From Frigoribacterium sp. Leaf415 (GTDB taxonomy: Bacteria > Actinomycetota > Actinomycetes > Actinomycetales > Microbacteriaceae), in the NCBI RefSeq assembly GCF_001424645.1, contig NZ_LMQR01000001.1, positions 737,301-801,300 of the forward strand: 64,000 nt of DNA, read 5' to 3'. The notes under the pieces were generated by a model. That model was not told the DNA's origin. It ran no database searches and saw nothing but the letters and a program-made list of their open reading frames with translations. Below, piece after piece: positions 24,371 to 32,773 of the stretch. The position numbers and the translations under genes are program-made. Position 1 is the stretch's first letter, and every line of letters starts with the position of its first letter.

Positions 24371-25621
24371 TCAGGCCTCGGCGGGGTTGTCCACGATGCA
24401 GCTGACCGAGATCTTGACGCTCGATTCGTGGGACGACACGACGTACTCCCCGGCGCGCTCGAGGGCGTTCCAGGTGGCGGGCGTGACGCGGTTGCGGCGG
24501 ATGCCCGTCGTCGAGAGCACGACGGGCACGCACACGCTGCGACCGGCGAACGACTGGGACGCGGCGGTCACCGGGCCGAGGGCCAGCTGGATGGTCGTGC
24601 CCGGTGCGCGGCTCTTCGAGTCGCCGAGCAGCAGCCAGACGCCCTGCAGCAAGCCGTCGCGCTGTGCCGGGGCGAGGAGGCCGGCCAGCGACGACGGGTC
24701 GACCAGCGTGACCGACCGGCCGAGGTACTCGGACTCGGTGACCGCGTGGTGCAGCCAGGTCTCGCGCCGACCCTCGATGAGGTGCAGGCGCAGTTCGGTG
24801 GCGAGCGACGCGGCCTGCGAGGCGACCTTGGGCGAGAGGGGCAGCGGCACGTCGCCGTTGGCGACGCCGTCGAGCAGCTTCTCGGCCGCGAGGTCGAGCC
24901 GCGCCAGTTCGTCGCTCGCGAGCATGCCCACCGCGAAGCGGGGTTGAGACACGTTGCTCTGCACGAGCACCCGGTCGAGCTCGACCTGCACCATGCGGCG
25001 GAAGCGGTGCACCGCGAAGGTGGCGATGGCGCTCGGCAGGACGGCCAGGGCCACGACGGTGATCTGCTGCGGGCCCGAGTCGCTGGTGACGGGGGTCGAG
25101 AGCGCCACCATGACGACGAGCGCCACGAACAGCAGGGCGGTGGCGATGACGACCTCGCGCACGGGCCTGAGGGTGACGATCGGCAGCAGGCCGAAGCCGA
25201 CGGCCACGCTCGAGGTGGCGTACGCGCCCACGTCGTGCAGCGGCCAGATGGCGACGAAGTCGAGCGCGACGACGACGGCGAGGACGACCCCGATCACCGC
25301 GAACACCCCCGTCGTGAGCCTCTCGCCCCGCACGGTGACGAGCACGGCCGTGCCGATGAAGGTCGCCACGTACAGCAGCCACGAGATCAGGACGGGGGCG
25401 ACGTCGGGATAGTCCGACAGGTGGCTGAGGAAGAACGCGAGGCCGTACACGGCCTGGAGTGCCGCGACCACGGCCGCGCCGACGCCGAGGTAGCCGGTGC
25501 CGAGGGTCGCGCCGGCCGCTCGCGCCTGGCGCAGCGAGCGCGCGCCGGTCGAACTGATCGGCAGGCCGCGGGCGGCCCGGCGGCCCCGGAGGACTCCGAG
25601 GGTGTTCTCGTCGATGCTCAT
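24371..25621 (-). CDS. Polytopic membrane protein with a degenerate kinase-like C-terminal half
   Basis: A 416-residue protein between kinase and response regulator. The N-terminal 50 residues are cytoplasmic, followed by about six hydrophobic segments (roughly 50-215), as in DesK-type kinases. The C-terminal half (about 220-416) has a helical stretch (ASLATELRLHLIEGRRETWLHHAV) where a dimerisation/H-box would be, but I see no HDT-type histidine context and no N-box or G-box of a HATPase domain. So it may be a pseudokinase partner that dimerises with or modulates the real kinase. Its ATG overlaps the kinase stop by 4 nt. This reading is inference; it could simply be an uncharacterised sensor protein. 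Confidence 0.7.
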   Translation of the reverse strand: MSIDENTLGVLRGRRAARGLPISSTGARSLRQARAAGATLGTGYLGVGAAVVAALQAVYGLAFFLSHLSDYPDVAPVLISWLLYVATFIGTAVLVTVRGERLTTGVFAVIGVVLAVVVALDFVAIWPLHDVGAYATSSVAVGFGLLPIVTLRPVREVVIATALLFVALVVMVALSTPVTSDSGPQQITVVALAVLPSAIATFAVHRFRRMVQVELDRVLVQSNVSQPRFAVGMLASDELARLDLAAEKLLDGVANGDVPLPLSPKVASQAASLATELRLHLIEGRRETWLHHAVTESEYLGRSVTLVDPSSLAGLLAPAQRDGLLQGVWLLLGDSKSRAPGTTIQLALGPVTAASQSFAGRSVCVPVVLSTTGIRRNRVTPATWNALERAGEYVVSSHESSVKISVSCIVDNPAEA

Positions 25622-26775
25622 CGCGGGGCCTCCAGGACGACGGTGGTGCCCGAGCCGGGGGACGAGAACAGGCGAGCGCTGCCGCCCACCTCGTGCAGCC
25701 GGCCGACGACGGACTCCTTGAAGCCCAGGCGTTCTTCGCTGATGCCGGCCAGGTCGAAGCCGACACCGGCGTCGGTGACCATGGCGCGCACCATCGAGTC
25801 GTCGTGGATGATCGTGACGTGCGCCTCGGTCACCCCGGCGTGACGTCGCACGTTCTCGAGGCACTCGGCGAGGGCCAGCAGGAAGGCGTCGAGCACGTGC
25901 GTGGGCAGCAGCACCTGGCCGGTGCCGTGCCAGCTCACCTCGAGGCCCATGCGGCCGAAGCGCTGTTTGACCGACTCGAGGGTCTGGCCGAGCGGGGACT
26001 CCTCGACCGTCTCGAGGCTGTAGTCGCCCGAGGCCTGCGGCTGGGGGGTGCCGCCGAGACGCAGGTGGCGCAGCAGGCGGGCGTCCTCGGCGGCCTGGTC
26101 CTGCAGGGCCTGGGGCGTGACGCCGAAGCCGGAGTGGGCGAGCAGGGTCAACGTGGCCAGCACGGTGTCGTGCAGCAGGCGCGCGCCCTGTCGTCGTTGC
26201 GCCTCGGTCTCGCTGGCCTGGCGTTCGGCCCGGTGGGCGTTGCCGATGCTGTAGATGCGACGGGCCGCCAGGGGCACGGCGCGTCCGAGCCAGAGGCCCG
26301 TGACGAAGCAGGAGACCCAGCCGAGCAACACGGCCGCGACCGGGAAGGTGAAGAGCGAGCCGGTGGCCAGGGCCACCAGGGCCAGTTCGACGACGAAGGC
26401 CACGATCGCCGTGGTCAGTCGCGGACGGCTCGACGAGAGCATCAGGCTGAAGGCGGCGGTCGCACCGCCGGCCAGGGGGATGATCGCGGTGGCGAGCGGG
26501 CCGTCGTCCGGCCCGCCGGCGGGCAGCAGGGCCACCACGGTCGCCGCGATGCCCGAGGCCAGCCCCACCGGGACCCAGACACGGGCGCGGGGCCCGGTGA
26601 CGAAGAGCAGCGACACGACGAGCAACGCGACGAGCGGCGCGATGGCCGCGAGGTGCAGGGGGTCGGTCACGCCGGGGATCGCCAGGGACACGATCGAGAC
26701 CGCCGCGCAGGCGAGACCCAGGGTGCTGGTCGTGCTGCTGAGCAGACGATCGCGCTCTTGGGCGAAGATGTCCAT
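25618..26775 (-). CDS. Sensor histidine kinase, DesK/LiaS-like (HisKA_3 type)
   Basis: A 385-residue membrane kinase. Six hydrophobic segments lie between about 15 and 170. The DHp region has the phospho-histidine His202 in LLHDTVLATLTLLAH. The ATPase domain has the N-box ALAECLENVRRHAG (Asn308) and G1 box VTDAGVGFDL (about 333-342), followed by RLGFKESVVGRLHEVGGSARLFSSPGSGTTV. ATG 26775 is used; the frame extends 20 codons upstream. First gene of the operon with the membrane partner and the NarL-type regulator. The stimulus is not known; kinases of this class often sense envelope or membrane state. Confidence 0.92.
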   Translation of the reverse strand: MDIFAQERDRLLSSTTSTLGLACAAVSIVSLAIPGVTDPLHLAAIAPLVALLVVSLLFVTGPRARVWVPVGLASGIAATVVALLPAGGPDDGPLATAIIPLAGGATAAFSLMLSSSRPRLTTAIVAFVVELALVALATGSLFTFPVAAVLLGWVSCFVTGLWLGRAVPLAARRIYSIGNAHRAERQASETEAQRRQGARLLHDTVLATLTLLAHSGFGVTPQALQDQAAEDARLLRHLRLGGTPQPQASGDYSLETVEESPLGQTLESVKQRFGRMGLEVSWHGTGQVLLPTHVLDAFLLALAECLENVRRHAGVTEAHVTIIHDDSMVRAMVTDAGVGFDLAGISEERLGFKESVVGRLHEVGGSARLFSSPGSGTTVVLEAPR

Positions 26776-26950
26776 GATTCGTGAGTGGCTTCCGACGGTG
26801 GCGTCACGGTTGCCGGGTGGCTGGTGACTCCTCATGTTTTCACACCCAGCCCCCTCTCAGGGGGTCGTGCAGGGCCCGAATCGCCGATCGGCGAGGTAAC
26901 GATCCGGTCGCGACGCCGAACTGTACCCCGTGGTGTCCACCGAACTGGGG

Positions 26951-28150
26951 TCAGTCGAGCAGGCGACGAAGCTGGGCGCCCACGGCATCGCCCTCGATGA
27001 GGAATCCGTCGTGCCCGTTGGGGCTCTCGACGACGGCCACGTCGTCGCCGTCCAGCCCGTGCCGCAGGTGTCGTGCGATCACCCGCTGGTCGGACACGGG
27101 GAAGAGCCGGTCGCTGTCGACGCCGAGCACGAGCGTCCGGGCCGTGATGCGGTTGAGGGCCGCCGCCACGCCACCCCGGTCGCGCCCGACGTCGTGCGAG
27201 TTCATCGCGCCCAGCAGGGTCACGTAGCTGCCCGCGTCGAAGCGTCGGGTGAACTTGTTGCCGTGGAAGTCGAGGTAGCTCTCGACCTGGAAGCGCCCCG
27301 GACCGCCCAGCGGCGAGATCTCGCTCTGCCAGCTGCGACCGAACCGGGCGTTCAGCTCGTCGGGCGAGCGGTAGTTGAGCAGGGCCATCCGCCGGGCGAG
27401 CGCGAGGCCGCGGTACGGGCCGTCGACGGAGTCGTAGTAGTCGCCGCCGTCGAAGGCGGCGTCCATCCGGATCGCCTCGTACTGCACCGTGTTCAAGGCG
27501 ATCTGGTCGGCGCTCACGACCGGCGGCGCGGCCAGCACGGCGAGCCGGGCGACGCGCGCCGGGTGCGTGATCGCCCACTCGAGGGCGTGCATGCCGCCCA
27601 TCGACCCGCCGACGACCGCGGCCCACCGCTCGATGCCGAGGCGGTCGGCCAGCGCCGCCTGGGCGGCGACCTGGTCGCGGATCGTCAGGTGGGGGAACCT
27701 CGACCCCCACTCGACGGCGTCCGGCGCGAACGACGAGGGGCCGGTGCTGCCCTGGCAGCCCCCGAGCACGTTCGGTGCGACGACGAACCAGCGGTCGGTG
27801 TCGATCGCGAGCCCGGGGCCGACGACGCCGTTCCACCAGCCGGCCGTGGGGTGGCCGGGGCCGGCCGCACCGACGACGTGGCTGTCGCCGGTCAGGGCGT
27901 GCGAGACGAGCACGGCGTTGCCGCGGTCGGCGTCGAGCTCGCCCCAGGTCTCGTAGGCGATCCGTGGTCGGGGCAGCGTGGCGCCGCTCTCGAGCACGAG
28001 GTCGTCCAGGGCCTCGAACGACCTTCCGCCGGGGTCGTCGCCGTCGCGCCAGGCGCCGGTGACCGGCGGGCGGCCGAGCATCGCCAGGCGTGTGCGCTCG
28101 CTGATGACGCTCGACGGGATGGTGTCCTCGGGTGTGCTCTGCCAGTCCAT
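26951..28150 (-). CDS. metX: Homoserine O-acetyltransferase
   Basis: MetX activates L-homoserine with acetyl-CoA, the first committed step of methionine synthesis. The 399-residue alpha/beta-hydrolase shows LVSHALTGDSHV, the nucleophile elbow GGSMGGMHALEW (Ser183), the ARRMALLNYRSPDELNARFGR lid segment, and the C-terminal Asp/His region VDSDRLFPVSDQ and NGHDGFL. It follows metY on the same strand, with a strong hairpin in the 99-base gap. Preceding bases include AGGATGG 9 nt before the ATG as a possible ribosome site. Product O-acetylhomoserine is the substrate of the neighbouring MetY. Acetyl rather than succinyl donor is assumed from actinobacterial MetX. Confidence 0.95.
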   Translation of the reverse strand: MDWQSTPEDTIPSSVISERTRLAMLGRPPVTGAWRDGDDPGGRSFEALDDLVLESGATLPRPRIAYETWGELDADRGNAVLVSHALTGDSHVVGAAGPGHPTAGWWNGVVGPGLAIDTDRWFVVAPNVLGGCQGSTGPSSFAPDAVEWGSRFPHLTIRDQVAAQAALADRLGIERWAAVVGGSMGGMHALEWAITHPARVARLAVLAAPPVVSADQIALNTVQYEAIRMDAAFDGGDYYDSVDGPYRGLALARRMALLNYRSPDELNARFGRSWQSEISPLGGPGRFQVESYLDFHGNKFTRRFDAGSYVTLLGAMNSHDVGRDRGGVAAALNRITARTLVLGVDSDRLFPVSDQRVIARHLRHGLDGDDVAVVESPNGHDGFLIEGDAVGAQLRRLLD

Positions 28151-28171
28151 GTGACGTCCATCCTGGACGAG

Positions 28172-28216
28172 CCGAGGAGGCGCGGTGCGTTTGTTACGCG
28201 CACCGCGCCTCCTCGG
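28172..28216. terminator. Perfect hairpin between metY and metX made of paired motif copies
   Basis: An 18-bp perfect stem (28172-28189 with 28199-28216) and 9-nt loop. Arms contain AGGAGGCGCGGT / ACCGCGCCTCCT. It may end metY transcription or reduce read-through into metX. Confidence 0.8.
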
Positions 28217-28249
28217 GGCTGCCGCGACCTGTGCGGCCTCGGCGTCGTC

Positions 28250-29581
28250 CTAGCTGCTGCGGAGCGCCTCCCGGGTGACGGCGCGTGCCGCCGCGAAGCC
28301 TGCGTCGAGGTCGGCCTTCAGGTCGTCGACGTTCTCGAGGCCGACCGAGAGGCGGACGAGCCCCGGGGTGACGCCGGTCGTCAGCTGCTGCTCGGGGGTG
28401 AGCTGCGAGTGGGTCGTCGACGCGGGGTGGATGACGAGGCTCCTCACGTCGCCGATGTTCGCGAGGTGGCTGAACAACTCCAGCGCGTCGACGAGCGCCC
28501 GACCGGCGTCGACGCCGCCCTTGAGCTCGAACGAGAGGACGGCCCCGACGCCCCGGGGCGCGTACTTGTTGGCCGCCGCGTACCACGGGCTGGTGGGCAG
28601 ACCCGCGTAGTACACCGCGGCCACGTCGTCACGCGAGTCGAGCCACTCGGCGATCTCCTGGGCGTTCTGGACGTGCCGCTCGATGCGCAGGCTGAGCGTC
28701 TCGATGCCCTGGATCAGCGAGAACGCCGTGTCGGGGCTGTTCGAGGCCCCCAGGTCGCGCAGCAGCTGCACCCGGGCCTTGATCACGTACGCGAGCGCGT
28801 CGCCGACGGCCTGCGTGTAGACGGCTCCGTGGTACGACGGGTCGGGCTGCGTCAGGCCGGGGAAGCGCTCCGCGTTCGCCGACCACGGGAACGTGCCGCC
28901 GTCGACGATGAAGCCGCCGATGACCGTGCCGTGTCCGCCGAGGAACTTCGTCGCCGAGTGCACGACGATGTCGGCGCCGTGCTCGAGCGGCCGGATCAGG
29001 TACGGCGTGGCGATCGTGTTGTCGACGATCAGCGGCACGCCCTCGGCGTGCGCGACGTCCGACACCTTCTCGAGGTCGAGGATGTTGATCTTGGGGTTGC
29101 CGATGGTCTCGGCGAAGAACAGCTTCGTGTTCGGGCGCACGGCGCGGCGCCACTCGTCGGCGTCGTCCTGGTTCTCGACGAAGGTCGTCTCGATGCCGAG
29201 CTTCGCGAGCGTGTACTTGAAGAGGTTGTACGTGCCGCCGTAGATCGACGACGACGACACGATGTGGTCGCCCGCCTCGGCGATGTTCAGCACGGCGAAG
29301 GTCGACGCGGCCTGACCCGACGCCACCAACAGTGCACCCGTGCCGCCCTCGAGCGCGGCGATGCGCTTCTCCACGACGTCGTGGGTGGGGTTCATGATGC
29401 GCGAGTAGATGTTGCCGTTCTCGGCCAGGGCGAAGAGGTCCTGCGCGTGCTGCGCGTCCCGGAAGACGTACGACGTCGTCTTGTAGATCGGGGTCGCACG
29501 GGCGTGGGTCGTCGGGTCGGGCTGGGCTCCGGCGTGGATCTGCTGCGTCTCGAACTTCCAGGCGGGCTGGGCGTCGGTCAT
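28250..29581 (-). CDS. metY: O-acetylhomoserine sulfhydrylase (bifunctional homocysteine synthase type)
   Basis: A PLP enzyme that makes homocysteine from O-acetylhomoserine and sulfide. The 443-residue protein has the Cys/Met metabolism fold: [82 protein letters not shown], and the PLP lysine in [18 protein letters not shown]. The length of about 440 and the long central insert fit MetY rather than MetB/MetC (about 380). ATG 29581 has AGGAG 8 nt upstream. Probably transcribed from the 181-base gap shared with the divergent dehydrogenase. Together with metX it gives direct sulfhydrylation. Confidence 0.95.
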   Translation of the reverse strand: MTDAQPAWKFETQQIHAGAQPDPTTHARATPIYKTTSYVFRDAQHAQDLFALAENGNIYSRIMNPTHDVVEKRIAALEGGTGALLVASGQAASTFAVLNIAEAGDHIVSSSSIYGGTYNLFKYTLAKLGIETTFVENQDDADEWRRAVRPNTKLFFAETIGNPKINILDLEKVSDVAHAEGVPLIVDNTIATPYLIRPLEHGADIVVHSATKFLGGHGTVIGGFIVDGGTFPWSANAERFPGLTQPDPSYHGAVYTQAVGDALAYVIKARVQLLRDLGASNSPDTAFSLIQGIETLSLRIERHVQNAQEIAEWLDSRDDVAAVYYAGLPTSPWYAAANKYAPRGVGAVLSFELKGGVDAGRALVDALELFSHLANIGDVRSLVIHPASTTHSQLTPEQQLTTGVTPGLVRLSVGLENVDDLKADLDAGFAAARAVTREALRSS

Positions 29582-29642
29582 GGTCTGCTCCTGCGGTCGG
29601 GGTGCGTGGGCCGGGGTGGTCGGCGGGGTCTGCGGTGACAGC

Positions 29643-29658
29643 CACGGTACGGACCGTG
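29643..29658. promoter_or_regulatory. Palindrome in the metY upstream region
   Basis: CACGGTACGGACCGTG, 6-bp arms around a 4-base centre, about 60 bases before the metY start and in the region shared with the divergent dehydrogenase gene. It is a candidate operator; no known consensus (for example McbR) is matched. Confidence 0.3.
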
Positions 29659-29762
29659 CCCCCGACCGTCCACGACGCCGGACACGCGACGTAACGGGGC
29701 CACTAGCGTGGGCCGGGTGCGTCCGCAACGGACGACGACGAACGAGGCAGCAGGAGGCACAC

Positions 29763-30539
29763 GTGGCGAAGCGGGTCGTGGTGACGGGAGCCAGCTCGGG
29801 CATCGGAGCGGCGACGGTGCGGTTGTTCCGCTCGCGCGGCTGGGAGGTCGTCGCGGTCGCCCGACGCGAGGAGCGCCTCCGTGCGCTCGCCGACGAGACG
29901 GGGGCGACCTGGTTCCGGGCCGACCTCACCCACGACGACGACGTGGCCGCCCTGCGCGCCCACGTCGAGGCGACCGGCCCGCTCCACGCGCTGGTCAACA
30001 ACGCCGGCGGCGCCTTCGGCCTCGACAGCGTCGAGAACGGTTCGATCGACGACTGGCAGCGCATGTTCGACGTCAACGTGCTCGGCACCAAGCGTGCGGT
30101 CACCGCCTTGTTGCCCTCGCTGCGCCACGGAGCCGAGGAGGCGCGGGGCGCGGACATCGTCACGGTCACCTCGATCGCCGGTCACGTCGCGTACGAGAAC
30201 GGCGGCGGCTACAACGCCTCGAAGTTCGCCGAGCACGCCCTCGTGGCCGTGCTGCGGCTCGAGCTCGCGGGGGAGCCGATCCGGGTGATCGAGATCGCCC
30301 CGGGCATGGTGCACACCGAGGAGTTCTCGCTCGTGCGCTTCGGCGGCGACCGGGACCGGGCCGACGCCGTCTACCGCGACGTCGAGGCGCCGCTGACGGC
30401 CGACGACGTCGCCGAGGCGATCGTCCACTCGGTCGAGCTGCCGGCCCACGTCAACCTCGACCTGGTGACGATCAAGCCCGTGGCGCAGGCAGCGACCTAC
30501 AAGGTCGCGAAGGGCGAGCTGAAGGTCAAGCAGGACTGA
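29763..30539 (+). CDS. Short-chain dehydrogenase/reductase
   Basis: A 258-residue classical SDR. Cofactor motif TGASSGIGAATV (8-19), acidic/adenine motif ARREERL suggesting NADPH preference, NNAG at about 80, catalytic Ser in TVTSIAGH, and Tyr/Lys in GGGYNASKFAEH. It most resembles the YdfG/serine-type 3-hydroxy acid dehydrogenases by the pattern of the C-terminal PGMVHTEEFSLVRF. GTG start with AGGAGG 6 nt upstream. The last 14 bases overlap the convergent downstream gene. A motif copy (AGGAGGCGCGGG) lies in frame at 30136-30147. Substrate not assignable with certainty. Confidence 0.92.
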   Translation: MAKRVVVTGASSGIGAATVRLFRSRGWEVVAVARREERLRALADETGATWFRADLTHDDDVAALRAHVEATGPLHALVNNAGGAFGLDSVENGSIDDWQRMFDVNVLGTKRAVTALLPSLRHGAEEARGADIVTVTSIAGHVAYENGGGYNASKFAEHALVAVLRLELAGEPIRVIEIAPGMVHTEEFSLVRFGGDRDRADAVYRDVEAPLTADDVAEAIVHSVELPAHVNLDLVTIKPVAQAATYKVAKGELKVKQD

Positions 30540-31116
30540 CCGGGCCGGCGGGGCCCGCGGACCGGGCCTCGCGCAAGGCCGCGAGGTCGCCCTCGACGAG
30601 GTCGCGCAACCGCTCGTGACGTCCGTCGTCGTAGTCGTCGTCCGGGCGCGCCGCCCAACCGAGCCGATCCACGACGGTCTGGCCGACGTCGTCCCAGGCA
30701 CGTGACCGGGCGGCCGCCACGACCTCGGCCACGAAGTCGGCGTCGTCCCGGCGCGAGGCCAGCGCCCGGGCCACGCCCTTCGACGCCGCCTCGCGAAGCT
30801 TGAGCGCGTCGACGTCCTCGGGGCGGTAGTCGAACTGGTGTCGGGACTGCCCGTACGACCGGCCGGTCATCCGCCGCAGCCGGCGCACCCGCACCGCGGC
30901 CGCGGCCTGCTCGGCGGTCAGGCGGTCGATCTCGTCGCGGGTGACCCGGGTGGCGACGGCTTCGTCGAACGGCAGGTGCTCCTGCAGGGCGCGGCGGATG
31001 ATCTGGTTGGTCACGGCGACGACCAGGGCGGAGCGGACGATCAGCAGGCCCTCGTCGACGGCGCGCTCGAGCGCCGTGCGTTCGGCGCGGCGGCGCGTTC
31101 CGGGGCCGTGGGGCAC
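30526..31116 (-). CDS. Conserved-looking hypothetical protein, 196 residues
   Basis: No recognised domain. The protein is mostly charged helices, Arg/Asp/Glu/Ala-rich, with no signal peptide or long hydrophobic segment. Its coding probability rests on strong GC3 bias and on a consistent composition. There is a heptad-like region around RDEIDRLTAEQAAAAVRVRRLRRM. It meets the dehydrogenase gene tail to tail, with 14 overlapping bases, so the two mRNAs have complementary 3' ends unless processed. Start is uncertain; ATG 31116 gives the full frame. Function unknown. Confidence 0.65.
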   Translation of the reverse strand: MPHGPGTRRRAERTALERAVDEGLLIVRSALVVAVTNQIIRRALQEHLPFDEAVATRVTRDEIDRLTAEQAAAAVRVRRLRRMTGRSYGQSRHQFDYRPEDVDALKLREAASKGVARALASRRDDADFVAEVVAAARSRAWDDVGQTVVDRLGWAARPDDDYDDGRHERLRDLVEGDLAALREARSAGPAGPVSPA

Positions 31117-31665
31117 GGGTCGACGTCCTCTCGTGGTGTGACGGGTGAGGCCCCGACCCTACCGGCGTGCAGGGGGCCGGCGGCCGGGTGGGTGGGCCGG
31201 GCGACGGGTGGACGGACGACGCGGCGCAGGGGTCACGAGCGGGTGGTTCCGACGCGGGGTGACCCGGCGGACGACCGGGCGGACGCCGCCGACGGTGCCC
31301 GCGCCTCCTGCCGTCCGGGGCCCCCGGGGCCGCCGAACCGCGCAAAAGGGCGGGCCTCACCCGGGGGGAGCCGACGTGGGTCGGGTCCCACCCGGACGTC
31401 ACCCGGACGAGGCCCCCTCGAACGGGGGACCCCCTCGTGCCTCGTGTTCCCAGGAGGCGCCCCGTAGCGTTGTCGAGGTCAGGACGCTCCGAACCCGAAT
31501 CCGGGGCGTGCCTCTGCCGCGGTCGCCCGAATCGACCACCGGCCGACGACGTCGGGCCACCCACTCGACGACGTCACCCGAACGCACCCTCCGACGAGGG
31601 TCGCCACCCGAACGCGCCGCCCTGCGACGTGACCGGCGACCGTCGACGACCCCAGAGGAACCCCC
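31117..31665. other. Intergenic stretch without a supported gene
   Basis: About 549 very GC-rich bases. I see no reading frame with good codon bias and start signals. It contains one CCCGCGCCTCCT copy (31298-31309), repeated ACCCGAA-type words (31495-31615) and a TAGCGT box near 31465. If that box is used, the following glycosyltransferase-like gene would have an untranslated leader of about 190 nt. Confidence 0.5.
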
Positions 31666-32658
31666 GTGACCCTCCGCGCCCGCACGCCCCTGCCCGCCGT
31701 CCGCCCCGCCCCCCGCGTCAGCGTCGTCGTCTGCGCCGACGAATCCACCCCGTTCGACGGTCTGACGGCCGCACTCGACTCCGTCCTGCGGGACGGGGAC
31801 GTGCACGACGTCCTCGTCGTCGTCGACCGTGCGCCGCGACTCCGCGACCACCTGCGCCACCGCTACGACGACCTCGTCGTGGTCGACAACACCCGCACAC
31901 CCGGGCTCGCCGGCAGCCGCGACACCGGCATCGAGTCCGCGCGGGGCGACGTCGTCGCGTTCCTCGCGGCGGACTCCCTCGCCCACGCCGGCTGGGCCCG
32001 GGCGCTCGCCGCGCCGTTCGACCAGGTCGACGTGATCGCCGTCGTCGGCCGGACCGAGCCGACCTGGCCCGGTGCGGCCGCGTCCGCCCTGCCCGACGAC
32101 CTGCTCTGGGCCGTCGACTGCACGCCCCGCTCGCGTCCCGACGGCCTCGTGGGGCTCGACGACGTGGCGGGGGCGACCGTCGCGTTCCGCCGCTGGGACC
32201 TGCTGCAGGTCGGCGGCCTGGCCAGCGGGGTCGACGCCCGTGACGCCGTGCCCCGTGGCGCCGAGTTCGTCGAGCTGTGCCTGCGCCTGGCGGCGGACGA
32301 GCCGGAGGCGCGCATCGTCTCGACCTCGTCGGCCCGCGTCTCGCGCACCGTCGTCGCGCACGAGACGCGTCGGCAGTCCGTGGCCGCCTCGGCCTTCGAC
32401 CGCGGCGTCGCGCACACGGCCCTGCGCCGGTCGTTCGGTCGGGACGTCGACACCGAGACCACGCGCGGCGTCACGCCGGGCCGGACGGCCGCGGCCGCCC
32501 TTCGTCTGCTCGGCGCCCGTCGCCGAGGTGCCTCGATGCTCGCCGTGGCCTCGATCGCACTGGTCGCCGGGCGACTGGTCGGCCGGCTGCGGGGGGCGCG
32601 CATCGGCGTGCCGCTCGAGGACCTCGAGCCGCTGCGTTCGGCGACCGTCCGTCACTGA
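31666..32658 (+). CDS. GT2-like (GT-A fold) glycosyltransferase-related protein
   Basis: A 330-residue protein whose N-terminal half matches the family 2 pattern: RVSVVVCADESTPFDGLTAALDSVLRD, VLVVVDRAP, VDNTRTPGLAGSRDTGIESARGDVVAFLAADS. The usual DxD/DDD metal motif is replaced by AADS, so catalytic activity is not assured. The C-terminus has one hydrophobic segment (GASMLAVASIALVAGRLVG, about 287-305), suggesting membrane association. GTG start preceded by AGAGGAA. No neighbouring polysaccharide genes; acceptor and donor unknown. Confidence 0.8.
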   Translation: MTLRARTPLPAVRPAPRVSVVVCADESTPFDGLTAALDSVLRDGDVHDVLVVVDRAPRLRDHLRHRYDDLVVVDNTRTPGLAGSRDTGIESARGDVVAFLAADSLAHAGWARALAAPFDQVDVIAVVGRTEPTWPGAAASALPDDLLWAVDCTPRSRPDGLVGLDDVAGATVAFRRWDLLQVGGLASGVDARDAVPRGAEFVELCLRLAADEPEARIVSTSSARVSRTVVAHETRRQSVAASAFDRGVAHTALRRSFGRDVDTETTRGVTPGRTAAAALRLLGARRRGASMLAVASIALVAGRLVGRLRGARIGVPLEDLEPLRSATVRH

Positions 32659-32773
32659 CCGGCGTGGCGCCGCCCTCCGGTCCGGTGGGCACGTCGTCGC
32701 TGCCGGCGTCCACCGCAGGCCTCCCGCGGGACGACGCCGGTCGCCACGGACCGCGGGGTCGCAAGATGGAGGC

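Noticed and set aside
29582..29762. SAM riboswitch or T-box upstream of metY
   Set aside because: No conserved riboswitch core or antiterminator pairing could be recognised; only a 16-base palindrome is seen.
29708..30619. Plus-strand frame starting after TAGCGT at 29704
   Set aside because: It is a shifted frame over the dehydrogenase gene with Arg-rich product; the GTG at 29763 with AGGAGG is the real start.
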